Of a stretch of DNA of 64,000 nucleotides, positions 25,513 to 38,100 are shown piece by piece. Position 1 is the stretch's first letter. Each line of letters starts with the position of its first letter. The stretch is from Rhabdornis inornatus (Eukaryota > Chordata > Aves > Passeriformes > Rhabdornithidae), in assembly GCA_013397075.1 (NCBI GenBank), contig VWZS01000638.1:446847-510846 (forward strand), written 5' to 3'. The translations under genes and the position numbers were made by a program. The notes under the pieces were generated by a model. It was given only the letters and a program-made list of their open reading frames with translations. It was not told the DNA's origin and did not search any database.

Positions 25513-25668
25513 GATGGTTCTGCTGGCCCTTTGGTTTGCAACATGGGAAATGGACCACTTACACTTCACAGCATTGTCAGATGGGGTGTTGGTGGGGCCA
25601 GCCCAAGAAACCAGGGGTCTATTCAAGGGTGAGGATTTTCCTGGAACGGATGGGTCTGCTGAAGAAAG
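25513..25668 (+). pseudogene. OVCH1: OVCH1 protease 2 catalytic-serine exon, frameshifted
   Basis: This exon lies between acceptor ttcctag and donor gtgagc. It reads DGSAGPLVCNMGNGPLTLHS and IVRWGVG, then in another frame GQPKKPGVYSRVRIFLERM. GDSGGP has become DGSAGP. A small deletion near 25590-25596, where a Cys codon is expected, causes the frameshift and leads to a stop. Confidence 0.8.
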
Positions 25669-28600
25669 GTGAGCTGTCTTTGGCTTTTTAAGTCAATTAA
25701 AGATGAAGGAAAAAAGATCCAGGTGATTTTCTCCAGGAAGTCTCCACTTCTTCCTTTTCCTCCTAACTTTCCCCTAAACAAAGCTTACTTGAAATTAGCA
25801 TAGGAGTTTCAGAAGCATAAGACTTGTGTTTTACACTTCTGACTCTCAAATTGAGTATAAACTTTGGACAGATACTTTTCTCAGTAAAAAGCAGCTGCTT
25901 GTAAAAATGCCTACCAGCCCCATGCTTTGATGGGCAGGAGAGTTTGCAAAAATGCTCTAAACTGAACTTTTGTGCATTTATGTATCTAGATATAATTAGC
26001 ATCACATTCAGAAGTCTGCAGGATAAATTTTGCCAGAGAAAGAGTAGCATTTGCCAGTGAATAAGCACTGATTGCGTGAAAGTGATGGCATCTTACAAAA
26101 AGAAGAGGCCCCTGTTCTTAAACTGGAGGACTCTCATACAGAGAACTGGGGAGAAAAAACCTATTTGAAGTACTCCACATGAACCCAGCATTGTCATATT
26201 GCTTCCCTGCACCAGCTCTCTCTCTTCTTCCCCAAAAGTTTCTTTCCTTCTGAGCCTGCTCAGGTCAAGGTGAATTTGACTTTATAGTTTCATCGGCAAA
26301 TGGAGAAATCCACCACTTCATCTTGTGTAATCTGATGGGATTTGAGGGATTTCAGAAATGTTCTAGACATAGCTTCAAGTCTCTTTTTTACGTGTTAAAT
26401 AAATTAATTACTCGTTCTGGAGAAAAGTTTCCCTTTGGCTCAGAGTAGTTGCACTAAGAAACTGCTGATGCAAAACCCTTGTATTCCAGAGCTTTATCCC
26501 TCTGCCTTCTCTGCATGTGTACATATAGAGCCAGCTATATTAATGAATAGGTACCATTGTCCCTTTCATTTCTTAAGAGGAAAAACTTAATCCTGGACAG
26601 AGTGTTTGTGTTTCTGCCCATCCTACAGTTTATCTATTGCTGCCAGCAGAAAATGGAAGACTTCAGCTGATAGGAATACATTTAATCTTTTTTCCCCTGC
26701 ATGCTGAATAAAATATGCTGCAGTTAGGAGCAGGAAATTAAAGTATATATTAAAGAAAAGAGCATGCTGTGGATCCACTCTCAGGTCAGATGAGCACTTG
26801 AACTACCCTGCTTTGTGCTGCAGTTGCCTGTCTTTCTCCCTTGTGACATCTTCCTTAGTCCCACACTGACCTAACAGAAATGTTAGTACAGATGCTAAGG
26901 GAGAATGTTCTCCTAAGCTAAAACCAGCCACCAAAACAAGTAATCATTTGTATGGTAGCCAGGCTGTCCCCATGGATAAGCTGGGAGCTGGCTGGACATC
27001 CCCTTGGATCTGACACAACTGGCTGCTGACCACTGGCTGAAGGCAGTAATGTCTCTCTGGCCAGGCACTTGCTCAACTCTGTAGTGTAAATCTTTCTCAA
27101 AGGCGGAGGCTGTGGCAGCGCACACAGCTCTCACATACAAAACGTTCAAAGCCCTGAGGGTTCTCTGAGTGAGATACTGACTCAAACTTTCAGTATACAG
27201 GTAGTTGGCTCCTTTGTCTGCCCTTTATTTGATTTTCTTCCTGTTGTGGGAAGTAGAGGAGCAGGGATCTGTTACCACTGATGCTGCAGATTTCCTGTGC
27301 ACTTGGGTATGCTGCTTAACCTGCTCTGTCTCTCTCCCTTATATCCCTGAAATAAGGTATTGCTTTTTTATCTTCCATGTTTTGGACTGAATCTCTTATA
27401 AACGTACTTTGCTTAAACAGAGCTGTGGATTTGGATGAGACACTGTCAGCTTGCTGCTGCTTCTAAAACACAACAAACAGCCCTGTCCTACTAACGTGCC
27501 TCCTCCTGCCTATTAAGCATCCAAATGTTTCTCCACATCCACTACCGTGTAGGAGGAAGGACGATGAAAAGGCTGAAGTACCCCTGAGCTGCCGGCTGAC
27601 ACGAGCTTTGGCAACAAATTGGAGCCTGCAGTTGCTCATGGTTTAAAAAGCAATCTGTTCAAGAGGAACGTGCTACCGGCGCTGCTCGCAGCCTTGTGCC
27701 GTAGCCAGCTGGTTAGCAGGCAGCAGCAGCGTGCTTTCCTCCTCTTCCCACTGGCATCCATGCTGGAGCTCCACAACATCACACCACTGAGATAAAAATA
27801 TGCCCCCCGAACTGGTAAGCAGCAGGAGGTGGGGATAATTTCACAGGGAAATGCAGCACAGCCAACAGCTGTGGGGACATCATTAGCAGCTCAGGGGCTG
27901 GTTAGCAGAGGCTGGAACCATGCCAAAGGCTCTTGCTCACCCTGAAGCAGGTTTGTCTCAGCTGAGCTGCTGCTCTCTGGACAAGCCCAAAGCCATGACA
28001 AGCTCAGTAACCTGAATGCAAAAGCAACTATTAAAATGAACCTAGAGACGAGCCCTTGTGCCTCAGCCTGTCGGGCTTTATCTTCCAGCCTGCAGCACCC
28101 ATGCTACACTGGTGTTCCCTGCTGTCCCCTGATGCCAGCACAGGGAGCACATCCTCCAAAAGCGCTGGGTGTGTGCAGGAGCCTTTGTGTAAAACTGTGG
28201 TTGGCTCATTGCTTTTAACCTAGGCTGTGGTGGAAGAGCTTTGGATTTTTTCGAAGCCAGGTCTCAGTGAGAAAGGGCATCTCCCCTGTGACTCAGCTGG
28301 GCTGTGCTCTCTTCCACTGAGAGTTTAACATGTACCACTGCCCTGTGTGCTCCCTCTCACAAACACTGCTGTGCAGAGCTCTTCACACCACAGCACCTTC
28401 CTCAGGAGGCAAATGTTCTTCATCTCCCTTCTGGACTGGAAGGGTTTCTACCCAGCAGAAGGGCTCAGTCCTTCCCTCCCTGCACTCTCAGTGTCCCGTG
28501 CAGGTACACAGAGACACGGCATGGTGTCAGCATCCCATCTGAGCTCAGAAAACCTTGGTGTGGGAGGCAGCACACTTACAATGAATTTAAGCTGCTCTGC

Positions 28601-31600
28601 AGAGGGTATGACTTAAAAAATGGCTGCCTTGGGAGGCAAACAACCCTATTATGCTTGGTACTAAAGGGACACACAGTTCTCGTTAGTGGTCTTGTTTTCT
28701 CTCCTCCTGCTCTGTTATAACCACCCAGATGCTTCCAAATATTTCCCTGTTGATTTGGTCTTTTATTTAACAAGGGCTGAATCTGAATGCACTGTGTGTA
28801 CATGAAGCTACAGGCTCGCCCTGCCCTCCTGTGTTTCTGGAGAATCAGGGACTTCACAGACAAAAGTATAATACTTCACAGCTCTTCTCAAGAGCTGGTC
28901 ACAAGGTCAATTTAAAAAATTGCATTTCTTCCTCAGTAGTGAGTATTTGAGGGTGATAGGTCTTTTACCCAGGTATGTGACCAGCCTGGTATCTGTTTAT
29001 CTCTTTTCCAGGCATGAATTTAAAGCACAGCTCAGAGCAAATTTGCGAGCAAACCTGCTTTTGTCTAAGGCCCAGCAGCTCACCCTTTTGTGTTTCTAGC
29101 CTATGTCTCTGTCTGGGTCTCCAAGGTTGAGGTAACAGGGCTGCTGTGTGATCACGTATACTTTGAGAGCTCTTACAGGCTTGTACCAGCTTGAATGCTG
29201 AACCCTAAGAAATAGTCCAACTGATCAGAATGGGTTTCTAAGTATTTTTATATCTAGAGAGAGAGAGAGAGAGAAAAGACGTATATAGGTTAAGCTTTTT
29301 TATCATTTTACCTTTCCAATAAATAACTGTACTCTTGCTAGTGATATCAGGATCTTCAGGCTTCCACAAAGTCCTGTAATACTGGGGCAGGGGAGGAATA
29401 GGTTTAAAAAATAAGAAAAGAAAACTAAATATTAGAAACCCATTTCTCACTAACTTTATTGACCTGCTAGACTCTCTTCAATCATGGGCAGGGCTGCCAG
29501 GTTTTGTGGAAAGCTCTTACTGTCTTGTCTTAATGCTTTTATCACTGAAGCACACATTTATCCACAGAATGGGCATCAGAAGTGAAGCTAGAAGAGCCCC
29601 AGGGATTTATATCTGCTCCTTGCTCATCACGTTATGTGGGAAGCACAGAGTGCTCTTGGATACTCTGACTGTCTCTGAAAGGCACAGCAAAGATTATTGT
29701 AAAGTATCTGTCAATAACATCATCGCTGAACTGCTAAGAGGACTTTCTTGGGATTTATGAAGAGAGTCAGAGAGGAAGAAAAGTTCCAGGTAACAACAAA
29801 CAATCCAACTGAGGACATTCAGTCTTAGAAATTTCCCACTTTCACTTGGGCTGGTTTCAGAAAGCCCCAGTTGCACGGCTCTGATGTGTTGGCAGCCTTA
29901 AGTTAAGCTGCAGAGCTCAGGCTGTAAACTTGGCTGACGACCTTAATCCCTGTGTCAGTGTGCTGCATTGATCCAGCAGGAGAGCAGCCCTCTTAGGGCC
30001 TCAGAGAACAGTGAAAGAGATTACAGAGAAATAAGCTGTGATGTTTGGGCACCCCCTTAGGGACACTAAGTGTCCCTATAAGTGACCTGTGACTTTCTCT
30101 GTGCTCAGCTTCATCTTCAAAGGTGAGCCCCCATCCTCCATATCCTCTCAGACAATGATGGTACATGACTTGCCTCTTGGAGGTGGAATGGATGGCACTG
30201 AGGGATCTGGGTGTGAATCTTCATGCCAAAAAATGTATTAACTTCATGCAGAAGGCTCTGTTTTCCTCACCTTGACCCTGCTGAGGTGCAATCCCATCAC
30301 TGAGACAGTAGTCTAGATAAACACAATTCACAAATTAAAAGAAAGCTAAATTAAAAAGAAAGTGAGAACTTTAATGCTGTTTACTAGCAAGTCAAAGTTT
30401 CTGGAGGCCTCTCTATCTGCATGTGTACAGGATGCTGTGCAGTTAAATAAAATCTCTTTGGAAATGCAGTGAGGCAGGCAGCAGGAGCACATCAAGGTAA
30501 TTTCCCTTTTAAAATATATGGAGGAAATGCTTCTTGTTTCCTGTTTTAAAGGGTCTGTACACAGTGTAGGGGAAAAGGAGGAAGGGGAAAAAGTGCTGTA
30601 TCAAGCAGCAACTTGGAAACAAAAGGAAATAACTGGAACTTGTTGTCACATAAGGTAAATGGGGAAGGAGGAAGTAATAGGAAAGGAGTGAGAAAAAAAA
30701 CTCAAAGAACTTGATCTTGCAGAGATTTTATTTGGTATGCTGAAGGTGTTCCTTCTCCCAGCATCTCCTCACACCATTTCACTGTGGGTTTTTTCCTTCC
30801 CTTCCCTTATCTCCCTTTATTTTGCCTCTCTGTGGGTTTAGTATATTGTGTTTGTAGATGTTATACTGAAGAATTTAATCTCTGTAGATATTCACACTGA
30901 TTTGCTGGTAGACAAAGTGCGGTGGAGAAATTCACCCCCAGCCTTCGGGAGGATTGCGGGTGAATTTTAGTGTGCGTGTTTCTCCAAATATTTTCAAAAT
31001 TAAGTGATGGCTCTGGAGAGAGTTTTTGGACAGTAACTATTCTGTGTAGCCCCTCATCCTGCTAACATCACAGCAGTGGTAATGGCTACTGCTCTGGAGA
31101 AGAAGCCCTGTTTAACTTCTGAATGGGTGTGGATGAGGGCTATGTGCATGTTCATTGTAGCTCACAGATATGGGGAAGAAGCTGTTTTTTCCCCTGACAC
31201 TTGAACAAGAACACTCCTTTGTTAGCAAATGCGGTAGTAATGCTTTCTGCTCAAGGCTATTAGGGTAATGGAACCTGCTAGGAATATTATTTTCATCAAG
31301 AAAACACCCACCAAATCTTAAAAAAATCTCAAAGTTTAGCATGTCAGTTAACTCCAAGTTGAGAGTGAAAGGACAGGAGAGGGGGAAAGATAGAGGAGAT
31401 GCTAAGGAGCTCTTGAAGCACTCCACAACTGTCTTCTTCCAAGAGCTTATTTATAAAAGCACACAAAAATTTCTAAAATTATATCTATTACAGCTGAGAA
31501 CAGCAGTTTAGCTATCATAACTATTTACATGCATTACAGAGGAAAATACTATCAGAAATGGGACCATCAGTCAAAGTTGTGCCTGAATAGGAATCTCACA

Positions 31601-34600
31601 GACAGCTCCCTGGAGCATCCTCCAACATACAGACTCACTGCTATGTAATAGCATTTGTTATGGCTGGCAGTTTTTCAAGACTGGTTATATTAAACTAGAT
31701 TCCGGTGTCTATGTGCCAACATATTGAAACAGCCTGTTTTCTCCTTCCCCCCCACCTCCTTCTCTAGAGCTGGTGAATAACAGAAGTTTGTGGGTGCCTG
31801 TCTCTAAGCCAAATTACTTTTACCCAGCAGCTAAAACATAGAATTAGACTTTAGTGTCAGAATGAACTAGAACTTTAGGAGGATGTTATGACAGAGGAAA
31901 AAGAGGCAAGGAAATTGAAAGAGTCAGAAAGTAACCAGAAAACAGTTTAGTGTGCATAACAAGGGAAGTACCTATCAGTGGAGATGTAGTAAAGGCAAAA
32001 TGCTGAAGCCTGAAACAAGGCTAAAGTGAGTTTGAGTTTTGTAGGGTTATAATGAACAAGGCCTGGCCTGGTAACATACGAATGTGGTAGTTTTCCTAAT
32101 TGGTTTGCCATCTAATTGAACACTGGTTTTTTTTTCAGATGAACTTTTAAAATGAATATATTATGGTTTTGCTCTTTAGACTGTCTTCAGCTGTGGTCCA
32201 TGTGTTTCAGTAAGGGTTATATACAGGAATTGTTCTAGTACCTGGTGAAAGTCCTTTTAAAGCTTAATATTAAAGCTGAATTTAATGCTCTACATTCTTA
32301 TTCTTCCCTGGACAAGGCCTATCAATGCCCCAAAAATTCCTGAGGTGAGCTTTACATGGATGTCACCCTTCCAGACTGGGAAGGAATCATGCACTTACTG
32401 GGATATCCCTGTGAGACAAAAATGCCACCAGGTGAGCATCCAAGTTCTTCTGGCTTTTGCAACTCCCCTGTGAAAATCTGCAAAATATCTGTGGTGTGGC
32501 TTTCAATGAATCCATGGGTGCTTCAGTGTGTGTTAGAAAACTGGGCACATTCCTCAAAGAGAGTTAGGAAAGCTGATGGGTGCCAGTATCCTGCTTCCAA
32601 CAAACAGCAGACAAACCTGGCACCTCTGGTCAAAGCTCTCACCACAGAGCATGTCAGAGGTCTGAATGTGGCAGAGCTGAGGGGCTAAAATAGCAATGCT
32701 AAACTATGCTACTAAAAATCTTCTGGCACTTTCATCCTTTTCCCTTTCTTCCTCCCTTATCATGCCTAGTTAGGGTAAGAGATAAATTTTCATTCATGTG
32801 GCAATACCATAGACTTCTAAACCATATGAAAGGTTAACTTCAGAAGTAATGGATAATGTGACCAAAATAGATTTGGACCAGTATCCCATCTTTGATATTT
32901 TTTCTTTTCTCTTCTTAAAGGGCATTACAATCCCTTTTGCCTTTGCTCACATTTTGATAGCTATCCCTAGGAAATAAGAGCCAATTGTTAAATATGCAGC
33001 ATTGTGACTTTGTTCTTTGCTTTGTGCTGCAGCTCCCACAGGAGACTTGTAGCCCCATTAAAATCTGTTACTCCCCCTGAAGTCCTGAACTTTCTGGACT
33101 GAAAGAAATCTGTCTAATTGTCATGGCCAACTAATGGTGTGCAAAGGATTTGAACTAACCAAAGAGATACTAGGTGAGAGACAGCTCACATTAATGCTGG
33201 GGTGAGAGAAATGGAGGAGATTAACCAAGTTTTTTTTGCTGACAGACAAGGGATTTTTACATGGCACACTTCCATGCTCCTGGAGGCATTTCTGATAACA
33301 CTTGGAGTTATGTCAGCTAGCCTAATACCTTTCCCTTCCTAGAAATATTTTTGCAATCAAACTTGCATGATATGAAGTCCAAATCATGGCATGGCTGTGC
33401 CTTGGAACTATGTGAGTCTTTGTAGGGTACTCTTTCCCAGACCTCAACTTGCAGGAGGACAAATTGTGATGTGTGTCCAGAACTGTTTGCCAGAGACAAG
33501 GCAGCAGGTCAAAAAGAGGGGGCCAGGGAGGGGAGAGCTTTTCCTACAGCTCTGTGGAGTGTGAGGAGGAACCTACCTGACTAAAGGACTGTTGACTTGA
33601 TTATGTAGGACACTGTGGGGTAAGTGAAGCTGTACAAGTATGCTCTATACATAGAAGAAAAAGCATAGACTGGAAATTTAAACTGTTAAAGTACTTATGA
33701 ATACAAGGTTCTTCAGTGCCAGCTCTCAGCTGTGTGAGATGCTCCAAGTGATTTATTCCCCAGAGGATATTGATGTCCTGCAGTCTTGTGAGCATTGTAT
33801 GGTGTCTGACACAAAGGAGCCTGAGGAAGGGGCTGCCTGTCAGGGCAGGGATTTCTTCTGATCAGAGTGGTCCGGGCAGTGGGCATTTGCCACTAGTGAC
33901 TTGTAGTGGTTACAATGGGTGTCTGTAACTATTTTTCTGTTTGAGGAAGGCCACCATTCTAGTTACAAGTATAGCCAGTTCTCTTCTGGCCATGTCTGCA
34001 GCCTAATGCATGTGCTCAAAGCTGAATGACATGATGATTTTGTGTCGAGCGGGTTTTAAAGAGGGAAATATTTTCTGACACTGCATTTTGAGACTATACC
34101 TTACAGCTCTCAAGAAAAAAAGGTTCACATCCCATTCTGGTCTTTTTTACAGGCAACTTCTGTCGTGACACTCCTGACTGTTCCTTAAAATCTTGAGGTT
34201 CAGCAGTGACAGTGACCTTCCTTCAAAGGGCTGTGGCAGCCATGAAAGGCTTTCTCCCAACTTGCTCTACTCACAAAACATCATCTGGTAAGTCTGTTAG
34301 GATGTTGGTGTGAGGATGGAAATGTAGAGCTTAAAGTATGGCTGTTCTATTAAAAAAAATTAATCTGTCGGTTCTGAAGAGAAATGGCCATTAATAAGAA
34401 GAGATCTGTTTGAGATCTTGAGTATTGATGAATGCATGAGTAGTGATCTAATTACTGTACTCATTTCCCAGTGTAAACCTGTAAAAATGAGATACTGTCT
34501 TAGCTGTTTCTCTCTATCTGCCCCTTTGCACTCTGCTCTACAAAACCAGAACCCCTTGTCCCTCTGCTCAGTCTGTTAATGTTTCTATAATCTCTCTTCT

Positions 34601-35202
34601 GCTTCTTCCCCTAGTTAGGCATTAATACTGCCAGGTGCTGCTGTTACCAATGCTCACCTCCCCAGCCTCCACCTCTGCCACACGCCGAGGGACCCATGCA
34701 GTTAATTGGACTCTGAGCTTAAAGACAAAAGGAAACCTTTTGCAGGCAAGGGCACAGCTGCTGACACGGGTGGGCAGTTTTCTCTGTGAAGAGCAGAGCT
34801 GCCTTGGCACCATTAAGCAAATTAATACTTTGATCCCTCAGATCAGAGAAACTTGGAGCTTGGAAAGATGTGTCCAGTCTGTCTCTTCTGTTTTGTGGAA
34901 ACAAGCTGTTTTGCCTTTCTAGCAATTTGAGCCATGTCTAATCTTCCCCCATCCCCCTTTCTTCTGTCTTACCTGTGTTCCTCACTGCTGTGTGAATGAG
35001 TACATCTGCTTGGGCAACTGTCTCGGGCTTCAGAAGTAAAGCACAGCAATTAAATTTATTGTATTAAAATGCACCAGACTTGCAGCACCATCAGCATAGA
35101 TCTGTTTGCTTTTTCACATGCACATGCACATTTCCAAGGTGATCTTCAAACCCTAGCTCTGAAAATGATGAGATAGCCTCTCCATTCACATATGACACTG
35201 TG
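25669..35202. other. Gene-free stretch
   Basis: No exon, RNA gene or clear mobile element is recognised. The OVCH1 C-terminal CUB exons would be expected at its start but were not found. A small GA repeat lies at 29256-29275. A 10-bp inverted repeat lies at 30928-30967. Confidence 0.45.
29256..29275. repeat. (AG)n microsatellite
   Basis: About ten uninterrupted AG units. Confidence 0.9.
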
Positions 35203-35785
35203 CTTCTTTTGGCTGGGGTAATTTTCTTCACTAGCTAGAAAGTAGCTAGTAAGGGGCAGTGTTTTGGATTTATGCTGAAAAGGGTGCTGGTAATAGAGAT
35301 GGTTTTGTTACTGCTGAGCAGGGCTTGCCCAGACTCAAGGCCTTTTCTGCTTCTCACACCTCCCCGCTTGTGGGAGGTGTGAGAAGGAGGAGGTTACACA
35401 GCCAGGACGTCTGATCCTAACTGACCCAAGGGATATCCCATACCTTGTGGCATCATGTTCAGCTTATAAAGCTGTGGGAAGAAGGAGGAAGTGGAGGAAA
35501 TGTTTGGAGTGGTGATGGTTGTCTTCCCAAGTAGCTGTTACCCATGATGGAGTCCTGCTGTCCTGGGATGACTGAGCATCTGCCTGGCCATGAGAAATAG
35601 TGAATTATTTCCTTGTTTTACTTTGCTTGCATTCATGGCATTTGTTTTACCCATTAAACTGCCTTTACCTAAGCCCAGAAGTTTTCTCACTTTTACTCTT
35701 CCAGTTCTGTCCCTGATCCTGCTGGTGGGGAAGCGAGCAAGTGGCAGCATGGGGCTTGGTTGCCAGCTGGGGTTATGCCATGACA
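35203..35785 (+). mobile_element. Near full-length solo ERVL-type LTR
   Basis: The element begins near TTTTGGCTGGGGTAATTTTC. It contains GTTACTGCTGAGCAGGGCTT, CCAAGGGATATCCCATA, a TATA box (CTTATAAAGC near 35463), GTTTGGAGTGGTGATGGTTG, TTTACCCATTAAACTG (poly(A) region), AGTTTTCTCACTTTTACTCT, and the terminal GGTTATGCCATGACA. Order and content match the common avian ERVL LTR family. The exact 5' base and the target-site duplication are not resolved. Confidence 0.85.
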
Positions 35786-38054
35786 GCCACAAAGCAGTGC
35801 TGCTGTAATAAAAATGTTTATTTGCTGAATGTGCTTTGCCTTAAGCTACTGTCTGAGATCATTCCAAGATACTTTTCCATGCTCTGATGTATGCAAAAAT
35901 GCAGCAAGTTAATTCAGTGCTCACCTCAGGCACTCCACATAGGTGGTAGTCCTCATACCTCTGCAGTTTGCACTGCCACCAAATCAAGTACAGAAACATC
36001 CCTGAAGGATGACTGATTATTTAAACTTGGTTTTGGTTGGCTTGGGTTTGTTTAAAACAGGTGCTTGTTGGGAGTGACGATTGGTCTCAGCATGGAACTG
36101 ACCCCTGATTAATTAATAACCACTGTCTGGAACCTGACACTCTAAACAGGAAGTAGAAAGATAAACAGCTTAAGCCACCTGCGCTAATTTTTGCTTGAGA
36201 GCTTGGCTGCTCCTATTAGATGGTTGTGCCTCTTCCTGGGGCACACAGAAGGGGGTAGAGGGAACCCACTGTAAATAGGTCAGTTCCCATGACATAACCC
36301 AGAGCGCTACCGAAAGAGGGGAAGCAGAGGCATGTGTTGTACCTTAATATTCTCAGTAGATTTCTCTGAACCAGCTCTACCAATGACAATATTTTAGTGG
36401 ATTAATTTTGCTAAACTTTATTCCCCCCTCCAGATTCATCCTCTGCTTCACTAGTTTCTGAAGAAAGTAAATATTCTTCCGGTTTTGTTCCTTTCCTTTC
36501 TCATGCCTCTTGTGATCAGTGGAAGCTGGTGGCATGTAATACAGGTTATTTATATACTGTTTAATTTGCTGTTGTTACTTGAGATGGTTGGAAACACTTT
36601 GGCAAACTAATTTTGGAAAATGAAGACTTACTGTAATGGAAACACTTTATGAATACCATTTTGGCTGAAAGAGTCAGGAAATTATTTTTATCTGCAGAAC
36701 CTGGCTCCCTGAAAAATCTGTGAAGAGCTGTTTACCCAGGACATGTTGCCAGCCTGTACACATCCTGCTAGCCTCCAAACAAGGGACATTTCTAAGCCAT
36801 TTTGTCAATCCTGGTAAACAGATGGGCTTACTCTTTCCCACAGGTCTACATACATCCAGAGCTGCACTCCAGCAGCCTAAACATTCCTGTGCAGCATCCA
36901 CTGCTGTGGCAGTGGTGGCAGCAGAGGTGGAGTATGCACTTTGATGTGCACCTGCTAAATAATATTAGGCTGAGGTACTACATGCCTCTGTTGAACCTTC
37001 ATCTCTGTTTTATGGGATTACCCAACAGTGGTGGCCTAGGTCTAGAATGTTTCATCAGGATCTGTGGGTTTGATGTAGGCTCCATCTGTGTTGGGGTCTG
37101 GTGGCTGAGAAGGTGAGAGACTGATTCACCTCTGGGCTCCCTGTGTTGATCATAATAGCAGCAAAACTTTAGAGTACAAGTTAAGGTTCTCTGTGAGCAC
37201 AGCACATACAGCACTGGGACCTGACTGGTACTCCCAAAAGTGTTCCTGTGATGTCAGGTTATAAGTGTTGAAGCATGAGTGTTGTTTGGCAGCAGATGTT
37301 AAAAGTGAAATTTTGACTCTTCCTGTTGATTGAATTATGGGGGGATTTAGACAGAAAAAAATGTATTTGTTTTCCTTCTTTCTTGGCCAATGTCAGACAG
37401 AGCAGTTCTGGGAAAAAAAAACCAAAATGTGTTGTCAAACGTGAAGGATGTCGACCCCCTGCTTGTGAAAGCTGTGTGCACACACTGGTTTTGGTGGGTT
37501 TCCCCCTGGAAGTGGCCTGGTGCCCCTGGAGCTGCAGAAACTCATTGCATCAGATACCATTTGGAGTCCCACCACACTCAGTTGTGCCAGGGTTAATAAT
37601 TATAATAACACTCTGACAAGGGGCCCAGTGCTCATGTGTGATGCTAAGAGTGAAATGAACAGTGAGCCTTTGGGCAGGCTTGCTTTCTATTATCTGGTTA
37701 AAACACAGTGTGAGGGTCAGGAATGTGACTTTAAGGTATAAGTGTAGTCTAGACATAATCTAGAGAATAGTAAAGATCACCTATTCTACCTGTCTTCCCA
37801 ACCTGTCAGAGCTGTGCTATGACATTAAAGTTAATGAGCCAGAAATGAGCAGGCATGTCCCTAGAGAGCTGTTTTTTTTTTTCCCTCCATAAAGGCTGGT
37901 ATGCACAGCACTAAGATAATATGCATCTCTGTGCTGGTAGTAAATTAATGTCTCAGGTGGCAGGAGCTGAAATTTAAAAGAAAGCTTTTAAGTTGAACCC
38001 GTTGTCTAAACCCCAGAATGTTCTTGTCTTCTGTGACATGTAATTTAGATTTTG

Positions 38055-38100
<46 letters not shown>

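Larger units (their letters stand above)
11839..25668 (+). pseudogene. OVCH1: OVCH1 (ovochymase 1) unitary pseudogene
   Basis: OVCH1 is a secreted, multi-domain serine protease-like protein (protease, CUB, CUB, protease, CUB). Collinear plus-strand remnants are seen for protease 1 (about 11.84, 13.9, 15.23 and 15.35 kb), CUB 1 (17.41 and 18.37 kb), CUB 2 second half (22.21 kb) and protease 2 (23.36, 23.87, 24.15, 24.74 and 25.51 kb). Several keep GT/AG borders. Nonsense codons occur at 13910, 23884, 24757 and 24772. Frameshifts occur near 15393 and 25590. Catalytic motifs are altered: GNSGDP and DGSAGP replace GDSGGP, and the protease 1 TAAHC motif is lost. The place directly downstream of TMTC1 on the same strand matches the human order. 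I did not find CUB 3 or the first half of CUB 2. The gene is dead, and the family call is firm because of the many ordered matches. Confidence 0.85.

Noticed and set aside
32285..32688. Two overlapping frames (62 and 110 codons)
   Set aside because: No recognisable domain, no splice context, unremarkable residue content.
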